Positions 53,838-61,432 of a DNA stretch of 64,000 nt are shown piece by piece; the stretch's first letter is position 1, and the number at the start of each line of letters is the position of its first letter. The notes below the pieces were generated by a model. The model saw nothing but the letters and a program-made list of their open reading frames with translations. It searched no databases and had not been told where the DNA came from. Source of the stretch: Vibrio sp. YMD68 (GTDB lineage: Bacteria > Pseudomonadota > Gammaproteobacteria > Enterobacterales > Vibrionaceae); NCBI RefSeq assembly GCF_029958905.1, contig NZ_CP124613.1, forward strand, positions 1,054,001 to 1,118,000, given 5' to 3'. Position numbers and translations under genes: made by a program.

Positions 53838-54852
53838 AGCTATTTGGGTAACCGTTTGGGTTTGAAGACTGCCAACGCCATGTATCTTGAGTCATTTCCT
53901 CTAGTGAACGTTTCGCACTCCACTCTAGATCGTTAATGGCTTTACTTGGATCCGCCCAACACTCGGCGATGTCACCCGCACGTCGTTCAACCACTTTATA
54001 CGGCACAGGTTTGCCTGATGCTGCTTCAAAAGCAGAAACCATCTCAAGTACACTGTAACCATTACCAGTACCAAGGTTATAAATATGCAGCCCTTGCTTC
54101 TCGCCCACCTTATTCAACGCAGCAATATGGCCGTCGGATAAATCCATAACGTGAATATAATCTCGCACGCCAGTACCATCGCTAGTTGGGTAATCATTGC
54201 CAAACACCGACAAATACTCTCGACGACCTACCGCAACCTGAGAAACAAAAGGCATCAGGTTATTCGGAATACCTTGTGGATCTTCCCCCAAAAGCCCGGT
54301 TGGATGAGAGCCGACAGGGTTAAAATAACGCAGTAAAGTGATACTCCAATCTTCATTCGCTTTTTGAAAATCAGCCAAACACTCTTCAACCATTAATTTA
54401 CTTCGACCATAAGGGTTCGTCGCACTGGTTGGAAAATCTTCGGTAATAGGCACTGAAGCGGGATCACCGTAAACCGTTGCAGAGGAGCTAAAGACTAGGC
54501 TTTTTACATTCGTTTGGCGCATAGCATCCACTAAGACCAAGGTGCCATTCACATTATTGTCGTAATACTCTAATGGCTTCTCGACAGATTCTCCAACGGC
54601 TTTTAATCCCGCGAAATGAATCACGCTCTCGATGTTGTGTTCGTTTAAAACCTGAATGAGCAGATCTCTATCACGCACATCGCCTTCCACAAACTTAGGG
54701 CGAGTACCCGATACTTTTTCAATACGCTCTAATACGCTGCTCTTACTGTTGTACAGATTATCAAAAATAATCGGTGTCATGCCTGATTCAATCATTTGAA
54801 TACACGTATGGCTGCCTATGTAGCCCATACCACCAGTTACTAAAACGTTCAT
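53836..54852 (-). CDS. galE: UDP-glucose 4-epimerase
   Basis: A 338-residue NAD-dependent epimerase that interconverts UDP-glucose and UDP-galactose. The NAD motif is GGMGYIGSHT, catalytic Ser in SSSATVYG and YGRSK holds the YxxxK pair. Length matches E. coli GalE. No other galactose gene is near, so its role is probably surface polysaccharide supply as well as galactose use. Confidence 0.93.
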   Translation of the reverse strand: MNVLVTGGMGYIGSHTCIQMIESGMTPIIFDNLYNSKSSVLERIEKVSGTRPKFVEGDVRDRDLLIQVLNEHNIESVIHFAGLKAVGESVEKPLEYYDNNVNGTLVLVDAMRQTNVKSLVFSSSATVYGDPASVPITEDFPTSATNPYGRSKLMVEECLADFQKANEDWSITLLRYFNPVGSHPTGLLGEDPQGIPNNLMPFVSQVAVGRREYLSVFGNDYPTSDGTGVRDYIHVMDLSDGHIAALNKVGEKQGLHIYNLGTGNGYSVLEMVSAFEAASGKPVPYKVVERRAGDIAECWADPSKAINDLEWSAKRSLEEMTQDTWRWQSSNPNGYPNS

Positions 54853-54925
54853 GTCACCTACCCTTATGATTTTTCTTGATTATATACAAAGATAACTACG
54901 CCTAACAGGAAAAGGACCTTAGCAT

Positions 54926-56893
54926 CTAATCTGTATTACCAATGAGAACATATTTTCCTTTCCCTGAGGATTTCGCTTGATACATCGCCCTGTCCGCCGT
55001 CTTTAAAATAGTATCGAGGCTGTGTGTCGAATCGTTGATATGGCAAGCACCCACACTGACACCAATTGTCATCACCTGCCCATTGTAAACAATATTTTCA
55101 GACAGGAGATGAATCAGTCGTTCCGAAAACTGTCCAATGCTTGACTTAAGGCAAGGGTTAATCACCACGACAAACTCATCGCCGGATAAACGAGCGACAA
55201 GATCTTGAGAACGAACTTGAGACAGCAGTCTCTGTGAAACTTGCCGTAGCACTTCGTCCCCCGCGTCATGTCCGTATGTGTCGTTGACCTGCTTAAAGCC
55301 ATCAAGATCAAGATAAAGTAACGCAAAGCCTTGTTGGTTATCTCTTACATTGGTAATAACTTCGTCCAGGACACGGTACAGATGGGCTCGGTTAGCAAGG
55401 CCAGTTAAAGAGTCATGATGAGCTAAGTATTCTAACCGCTCAAGTTCTTTAATATTTGATAAATCAGTCAGCATGAACACCCAATCATAGATGGAATCTT
55501 TGTCACTACTGACTATCCGGTTGACTTTGACAAACATTGGTACTAGGTTGCCGTTGCGATGCTTCTCTGATATCTCGCCTTGCCATTGTCCGTAATTGAC
55601 GACCGATTCAGTAATGAGCGGCATTAATGAGGCGGCTTGGTGCCAATCCATCACGTCTTCTGGGCGACACTCGACTAACTGATCTTGGGTATAGCCCAAC
55701 AGCTGTGTTACTGCCGGATTGATCATCGTGATATAACCATCTTGATTGATCACCATCACCCCATCTTGACTATTCTCGACCACACCAGCCGCTAAGCGTT
55801 GGCGGCTCAGAACTGACTGGATTTTTGTGACATCTTGAATAGCGAATAAAAATTGCCCTTCTCTAGACAGTTTACGACAAGTGATTTCTAACCTTTGTTC
55901 ATGGTTAAATATGTCTTTCCTGATCAGTAATACATCATCAAACTCGTTACCACTTAAGATCCTTTTGTGCAGCTGGCTCTGCTTATCTACGTTGATCACA
56001 TCAAGAAGGTTAGCCCCTGTGAGATAAGCAGGGGTGCATTTGAACACATCATTGCAAGCCGCATTGAAATGGAGAATATTTCCTTTGTCATCAACAACAA
56101 TTAAACCATGCTGCACCGTTTCAACAACTTCATTCACAAAGGATTTTTCCTGCTCCAACTTATCCAATGTATAAACGACTTGGCGCTCTCTCTCACTGAT
56201 CCTGTCGAGCATGGTGTTAAATGCACTCACCAGATCGCCAATTTCATCGCTAGACGAAACTTCAATCCGCTCATTTTTACCGTCATGGTTAATATAGGTG
56301 CCTATGGCTTGGTTTAGAGCAAATACAGGGGTCAATATGAATTTTTCAATCAAACGGTACAGACCAAAACCGGCAATAACCAGTAGCAATAAAGAAAAAT
56401 ATCCATTCAATAATACGCGATTGTACAACTGCTTGAACGTTGCCTTACTGACCGTTACTCTCAGCCTAGCAATGGTTTTCTCTTTTAACTTGACCGGCGT
56501 CAGCACATAAATGAAATCACCGGATGAAGAGAAGCCAGATGATAGGATTTCTTTTTGTTGTTCGACGTTAGGAGTGGGAGTCGATGCTCCTTGCTGTTGA
56601 TACATACCCAGTAAATCGCCGTTGACACTGTACAACTTAACTTTCAGTACATTCTCATCGGCAGAAAAGACAGACAAGGTTTCGCCAACAACAGCGGGAT
56701 CATTGAGTAGAAGGGTAGTTTGAAGATTAAGCGCAATACTGCTGGCAACGACATCAATACGCTCTAAAAGCGCATTCTTTTGCATTGTATAAGTCGCAAT
56801 AAAGCCATAGCCTTGGGCCACGATATAAGTGATGAAGACAAACAATATAATCGGAATCGTCAGCTTATTTCGCAGTGAAAGATACCGCACCAT
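54926..56893 (-). CDS. PAS/GGDEF diguanylate cyclase with sensor region
   Basis: A 655-residue membrane protein. The first membrane segment (about 12-32), a periplasmic region, a second segment (about 160-180) and a HAMP (about 180-235) lead to two PAS domains and a GGDEF domain. The active site is SGDEF (ARLSGDEFVVVI), an accepted variant. RSQD five residues earlier is the inhibitory I-site. The ribosome-binding site AGGAGG is excellent. It should make cyclic di-GMP in response to an unknown periplasmic signal. Confidence 0.88.
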   Translation of the reverse strand: MVRYLSLRNKLTIPIILFVFITYIVAQGYGFIATYTMQKNALLERIDVVASSIALNLQTTLLLNDPAVVGETLSVFSADENVLKVKLYSVNGDLLGMYQQQGASTPTPNVEQQKEILSSGFSSSGDFIYVLTPVKLKEKTIARLRVTVSKATFKQLYNRVLLNGYFSLLLLVIAGFGLYRLIEKFILTPVFALNQAIGTYINHDGKNERIEVSSSDEIGDLVSAFNTMLDRISERERQVVYTLDKLEQEKSFVNEVVETVQHGLIVVDDKGNILHFNAACNDVFKCTPAYLTGANLLDVINVDKQSQLHKRILSGNEFDDVLLIRKDIFNHEQRLEITCRKLSREGQFLFAIQDVTKIQSVLSRQRLAAGVVENSQDGVMVINQDGYITMINPAVTQLLGYTQDQLVECRPEDVMDWHQAASLMPLITESVVNYGQWQGEISEKHRNGNLVPMFVKVNRIVSSDKDSIYDWVFMLTDLSNIKELERLEYLAHHDSLTGLANRAHLYRVLDEVITNVRDNQQGFALLYLDLDGFKQVNDTYGHDAGDEVLRQVSQRLLSQVRSQDLVARLSGDEFVVVINPCLKSSIGQFSERLIHLLSENIVYNGQVMTIGVSVGACHINDSTHSLDTILKTADRAMYQAKSSGKGKYVLIGNTD

Positions 56894-57067
56894 CTCGTCC
56901 TCCTTTCATCAATGACATTTAAATAGTTTACTTGACCGTATACCACGCGACTTATATCTCTTTCTTATGCAGACTTTTCTTCTGCTGACTTGTTCTGCAC
57001 TCTTCTTGTGTATCTCAATATAAAGCAGGACCCGAGCTTCGCAACAGGGAGACCTATGGCTGAAAAG

Positions 57068-57140
57068 GCAACAAGCAACAAGCAACAAGCAACAAGCAAC
57101 AAGCAACAAGCAACAAGCAACAAGCAACAAGCAACAAGCA
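57068..57140. repeat. 7-bp tandem repeat, about ten copies
   Basis: GCAACAA repeated ten times almost perfectly in the spacer between the GGDEF and pxpA genes. The unit is a multiple of no codon size, so it shifts frame. Likely variable in copy number. Confidence 0.92.
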
Positions 57141-57252
57141 AAAAATAACCTGATTGGTACTTATATCACCGTATTTTATGCCGTTTTACTTATTATTAGT
57201 GATAACTAATAGGTAACATACATGACTCAAGATTAAACAACTAGGGCTACAA

Positions 57253-58002
57253 ATGACACAAGTAACGATTACTCTAAATTGTGACATGGGCGAAAGTTTC
57301 GGCGAGTGGAAGATGGGCGCCGATGAACAAGTGATGCCTCACATTAATATGGCAAACATCGCTTGCGGATTTCATGCCTCAGATCCCAGTATTATGAGCC
57401 ATACTATCGAGTTAGCGTTACAGCATCAGGTGTCTATTGGTGCACACCCTAGCTATCCTGATCTGCAAGGATTTGGGCGTCGCTCTATCCCATTCGAGCC
57501 TCAACAACTGACCGATTTATTGATCTACCAAATTGGTGCTTTAAAAGCCTTATGCGAGAGTAAGAACACGTCCTTAGATTATGTTAAACCGCATGGGGCT
57601 CTTTATAACGACATGCAAACGAACATAACGATCTTTGAAGCCGTTGTTGATGCTGTTTCATGCTTTCATATTCCTCTCATGACGTTAGCCTCGCCACATA
57701 ATCAACCTAAGCTTGATATCGCAGATCGCTATGATGTGCCTCTGTTATTCGAAGCATTTATTGATAGAACGTATCTTGCCAATGGACTGCTCGCCCCGAG
57801 AAACCTAAGTGGCGCGGTTTTATCACACCAAGAAGACATATTGAACCAACTTAAACAGATCTTGAATTACCAGAAAGTGACCACTCTTGATGGTTTTGTT
57901 ATCCCCATTGACGCTGACACCCTATGTGTCCATGGTGATAATCCAGATTCGATAGAGCTTATTAAAGAAATAGCTCAATTAATTAGCTCTCATTCAAAGT
58001 GA
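57253..58002 (+). CDS. pxpA: 5-oxoprolinase subunit A (LamB/YcsF family)
   Basis: A 249-residue subunit of the three-part bacterial enzyme that opens 5-oxoproline to glutamate with ATP. Family signatures: LNCDMGESFG at the start, ANIACGFHASDP, IGAHPSYPDLQGFGRR and VKPHGALYND. It leads the pxpABC operon; pxpB begins 34 bases on. Confidence 0.92.
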   Translation: MTQVTITLNCDMGESFGEWKMGADEQVMPHINMANIACGFHASDPSIMSHTIELALQHQVSIGAHPSYPDLQGFGRRSIPFEPQQLTDLLIYQIGALKALCESKNTSLDYVKPHGALYNDMQTNITIFEAVVDAVSCFHIPLMTLASPHNQPKLDIADRYDVPLLFEAFIDRTYLANGLLAPRNLSGAVLSHQEDILNQLKQILNYQKVTTLDGFVIPIDADTLCVHGDNPDSIELIKEIAQLISSHSK

Positions 58003-58036
58003 AACGTGATGACTCAAACCATACAGGGAGTATAAT

Positions 58037-58744
58037 TTGACGTATTCTTATACCATTACACCCGTTGCAGAATGCTCGATCTTAGTCACGTTTGACGCGG
58101 ATCCTTCATCCCATTTGTCTCTTTTTATCGGAGCCATTACTCACTCGTTAGCTCAATCCTATTCTGATTGGATAATGAATATCACGCCATCCTACAATAC
58201 GATTCTCATTGATTACCTCCCTCACCGCATTGAGCTTACTGAGTTTTTAGCCAAGATGAATTCCCATATCATCAGCCAAGAGAATCAACCTACCCATTTT
58301 AGTTATGATACGGTGATTCTTCCTGCCTATTACGACCTATCTGTTGGGGCAGATCTGACCGAGTATATAAGCGATGGTCTCTCTTTAGAGAAGATCATTG
58401 AGCTGCATACCGAGGTTGATTACACGGTCTCTGCGATTGGTTTTACTCCTGGCTTCGCATTTTTATCTGACGTTCATCCGTTATTACGAAAACCGAGAAA
58501 AGCCTCCCCTAGACTGAGCGTACCTAAAGGCAGTATAGCCATTGCTAATAAGCAAACTGCAGTTTACCCCAACGCTTCTCCAGGTGGATGGAACATCATA
58601 GGCAATTGCCCCATCAACCTCTGTGAGCCATCTAAAGAGCCGATGACACCTTTCTTGATAGGTCAAACCGTTAGATTTAGACCCATTTCCAAACAAGAGT
58701 TTATATCGCTAGGTGGTGTGATCCCCGACGAGGACATGCAATGA
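58037..58744 (+). CDS. pxpB: 5-oxoprolinase subunit B
   Basis: A 235-residue subunit of the KipI/DUR1-type allophanate-hydrolase-like family. The block AIGFTPGFAFLSDV followed by ASPGGWNIIGNCP is the usual signature. It overlaps pxpC by four bases. With pxpA and pxpC it forms the enzyme for 5-oxoproline removal. Confidence 0.92.
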   Translation: MTYSYTITPVAECSILVTFDADPSSHLSLFIGAITHSLAQSYSDWIMNITPSYNTILIDYLPHRIELTEFLAKMNSHIISQENQPTHFSYDTVILPAYYDLSVGADLTEYISDGLSLEKIIELHTEVDYTVSAIGFTPGFAFLSDVHPLLRKPRKASPRLSVPKGSIAIANKQTAVYPNASPGGWNIIGNCPINLCEPSKEPMTPFLIGQTVRFRPISKQEFISLGGVIPDEDMQ

Positions 58745-59679
58745 AACAACACAATAGTGCTTTGAAAGTGGTTAAACCCGGTCCGTTAACTCTTATTCAA
58801 GATTTCGGCCGCTTTGGGTGCAGCCATCTCGGGCTGACTCAGGGCGGGCCTGTGGATGATTATGCTTATAGTTGGGCTAACCATTTATTAGGTAATACGG
58901 TGAACAGCCCTGCATTAGAAATAACGCTCGGTCAGGCGGAGTTTGAAATTCTCAATGATTGTACACTCGCCATTACTGGCGCAAACCAGCAAGTCACGCT
59001 TGATGGCAATACCGTTACAAATTGGTCAACGTTTAATGCCAACAAAGGGCAACGACTAAAATTCGGGCTCACGAAGAATGGCCTACGAACCTATCTAGCC
59101 ATTGTCGGTGGTTTTAAGGCTTTAGATCATTTTGGCAGCTGCGCGACGGTCGTGCGAGACGGTGTTGGCGGGCTGAGTCAAGATGGCCAACCCATTGACA
59201 CCGGTGATGTTTTTCAATGTAAACCGCACCATCAACATAAAAAGCCCATACAACTGACTTTTCGATACACCCCAAACTATGATCTGCCGCTGAAGTTACG
59301 GGTAATAGAAAGCTACCAAAGTGACCAGTTCCCAACCGAATCATTACAGAAATTTTATCAGCAACGTTTTACCGTGAGCCAGCATAGTGATCGGATGGGG
59401 TATCGACTTTCGGGGGAAAAGGTTACTCCGCCAGAAACAGAACTGCTTAGCGAAGGAATTGCTTTAGGCGCGATTCAAGTCCCGCCAGACGGACAACCGA
59501 TAATTTTGCTCAATGACCGTCAAACGATTGGAGGTTACCCCAAAATTGGGTGCGTTGCACGAATAGACTTACCAAGACTTGCCCAAGCAAAGCCTGGGCA
59601 AGAAATTCAATTTGTTAAAGGCGATTTGTTAGGATTACAAGACGCATGGTGCCAATGGGCTCGGTTCTTTGGTTACTAG
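58741..59679 (+). CDS. pxpC: 5-oxoprolinase subunit C
   Basis: A 312-residue subunit of the KipA/allophanate-hydrolase-like biotin-dependent-carboxylase family. Signatures are KPGPLTLIQDFGRFGCSHLGLTQGGPVDDYAY at the start (given in parts) and LNDRQTIGGYPKIGCVARIDLPRLAQ near the end. Its last 45 bases are overlapped by the end of the convergent FAD oxidoreductase gene. Confidence 0.92.
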   Translation: MKQHNSALKVVKPGPLTLIQDFGRFGCSHLGLTQGGPVDDYAYSWANHLLGNTVNSPALEITLGQAEFEILNDCTLAITGANQQVTLDGNTVTNWSTFNANKGQRLKFGLTKNGLRTYLAIVGGFKALDHFGSCATVVRDGVGGLSQDGQPIDTGDVFQCKPHHQHKKPIQLTFRYTPNYDLPLKLRVIESYQSDQFPTESLQKFYQQRFTVSQHSDRMGYRLSGEKVTPPETELLSEGIALGAIQVPPDGQPIILLNDRQTIGGYPKIGCVARIDLPRLAQAKPGQEIQFVKGDLLGLQDAWCQWARFFGY

Positions 59680-61149
59680 CTCTGATGTTACGGTGTCCAC
59701 TGCGCCAGCGAGTAGTGCCAACTCTTTAGGGTAAGAACGCTCAATAGCCAGCTCTAATGCTTTAGTTTCAACGTCTTGATAACTCAAAGCGAGCGCGGTG
59801 GGATGTGTATTCTCAATAGAGCTTTCTTTCGCTAAACAAAGCGACCAATGAGCCACCAGTTTTTTGGCAGCATCTAACGCCGACGACCCTTTGACCACTT
59901 CTACACGCGCATAGTTTTGTTCTTCAAACGTCACGTCTGTTGATCGTAAAGTCGCATCGCTTCCAGGGATTTGTTGCGCACCATAAAGTGGTTTCGATAA
60001 CTTGGTAGCAGAGCCAAACGTTGGAATAAATTGTTCCATATGGCCGATAGCACGTGAGGTCCTTTCCATCGTCGCTTCATTGGACCACCCTTTAGCTAGC
60101 TTGCCTTTCAATCTTTCAGGCAAATTAGGCTGAGCAGATTCTGAGGTCGAAGAGACCAAGCCATCCTTGAATAGAGTGATATTTTCGGTCATGCCGTGCA
60201 GCTGAAAAACCCCATTGGCATAAGGCGTAAGTTGAGCCATTCCCTTTGCGGTGCCGCGGGGACCATGGAAAATAACCTCTGGCCACTGTTGATTGCAAGC
60301 TTCCCAATGAGTCATATAGGCTGCTTTAAACTCGACCATGCGATTTCGTTTATAACTGGCTTGATCATCGACGGTACCTGTTTGGTAGCCACACGCATTG
60401 ACCAGGTGCTCAGCATACATTTGACGCTCTTGACCGTTAGAATCTTGATAAGTCAGAAGCCACATACCATCAATGAACTGTGTTCGAATTAATGTTGTGT
60501 TGGTTTTAACATCACACTTATCCATCTGTTCCAAAATTAAGCTAGCACTCGCCGCCAGCCTAAACACACTCCAACCGTATTCTTGTACTGAGATGACGGG
60601 GTATTTCAGTCGATCTAATTCGGCATTTTGTGCAAACGGTATCATCCAGTCATCAAGAGTTAAGGGGTGTTTGGGCTGCTTGCTAAGCGCCAATGTTTGA
60701 AGCTCTGCCTGACTGTAGGATTTAAAATATTGTTCAGGATTGCCAAGGACCTGATTACGGCTATCTTTCGCTACAAGCGTTTGGTAGCAACTTTTCACCA
60801 ACTTTAACCGTTCAATAATATCATTAGGATTCCCATCATCGCTAAGAGGAGTCGCAATGACAGTAGGCCTACGATTGATGGTATGAGGAAAAAGTCTCAC
60901 GGTGTTGATCGACTGCTCCAAGAGCTCTAAACACTGCTTAGAGGAGATCTCTCTATAAAGGTTACCTCCAGCATGGAGATGACAAATAGGAGGACCATTG
61001 ACGAGACTCTCGCTTTTCTCAAGCAATGCTAAAGAGACACCAAGTTCAGCCAAATGAATAGCAACAGTTGACCCCGCTACACCGCCTCCAACAATGGCGA
61101 CTTGAACGTAATTAGAGCGTTCAACCTCATTTTTCATAGTAAACACCAA
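59635..61149 (-). CDS. FAD-dependent oxidoreductase (DAO superfamily)
   Basis: A 504-residue flavoenzyme. The FAD-binding motif is AIVGGGVAGSTVAIHLAELG near the N-terminus, with the glutamate in LALLEKSE. The rest is consistent with the DAO group but does not point to one substrate. Convergent with pxpC, sharing 45 bases at the 3' ends. Upstream lies a 283-base spacer with DnaA-box-like sequences and a small hairpin (TAGTGG/CCACTA, 61172-61190). Confidence 0.8.
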   Translation of the reverse strand: MVFTMKNEVERSNYVQVAIVGGGVAGSTVAIHLAELGVSLALLEKSESLVNGPPICHLHAGGNLYREISSKQCLELLEQSINTVRLFPHTINRRPTVIATPLSDDGNPNDIIERLKLVKSCYQTLVAKDSRNQVLGNPEQYFKSYSQAELQTLALSKQPKHPLTLDDWMIPFAQNAELDRLKYPVISVQEYGWSVFRLAASASLILEQMDKCDVKTNTTLIRTQFIDGMWLLTYQDSNGQERQMYAEHLVNACGYQTGTVDDQASYKRNRMVEFKAAYMTHWEACNQQWPEVIFHGPRGTAKGMAQLTPYANGVFQLHGMTENITLFKDGLVSSTSESAQPNLPERLKGKLAKGWSNEATMERTSRAIGHMEQFIPTFGSATKLSKPLYGAQQIPGSDATLRSTDVTFEEQNYARVEVVKGSSALDAAKKLVAHWSLCLAKESSIENTHPTALALSYQDVETKALELAIERSYPKELALLAGAVDTVTSELVTKEPSPLAPCVL

Positions 61150-61300
61150 CTATTTAATTCACGCCGTATTTTAGTGGCTTTTAACCACTATTCAACCGCT
61201 ATTTAACAGACATCATTGAACAAACACACTCATAATAAAAATGAATTATTTGCAAAAAAACACTTGACGCAATAAATGGCTAGCCCTTTTTTTTCGATTA

Positions 61301-61408
61301 TGTGAATAACAATAATCCTTAACATTCCGTCCTAAAAGGGCTGTAACCAAACCACAGTTATCTACAGGCTAAGTTATCCAAAACTTTATCCACCGTTTTT
61401 GTGGATAA
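61301..61408. promoter_or_regulatory. cluster of five DnaA-box-like sequences
   Basis: TTATTCACA (61301-61309, minus), TTATCTACA (61358-61366), TTATCCAAA (61374-61382), TTATCCACC (61386-61394) and TTATCCACA (61400-61408, minus). Two fit TTATNCACA fully and the other three differ at one base. They occupy the 283-base spacer between the permease and the FAD oxidoreductase. Part of it can also fold as an 8-bp hairpin (TTATCCAC/GTGGATAA), so a terminator role is an alternative. Confidence 0.55.
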
Positions 61409-61432
61409 CTGCCAAATACAGAGAATGAATGG

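Noticed and set aside
56909..57130. 73-codon open frame beginning MLLVACCLLLVACC
   Set aside because: It is created by the 7-bp repeat read on the minus strand, which gives a repeating residue pattern. No ribosome-binding site or family.
57068..57140. Possible CRISPR array
   Set aside because: The units are 7 bases, contiguous and without spacers.
61301..61408. The DnaA-box cluster as a replication origin
   Set aside because: No GATC sites, no obvious unwinding element with 13-mers, and no origin-type neighbours such as dnaA, rctB, parA or gidA.
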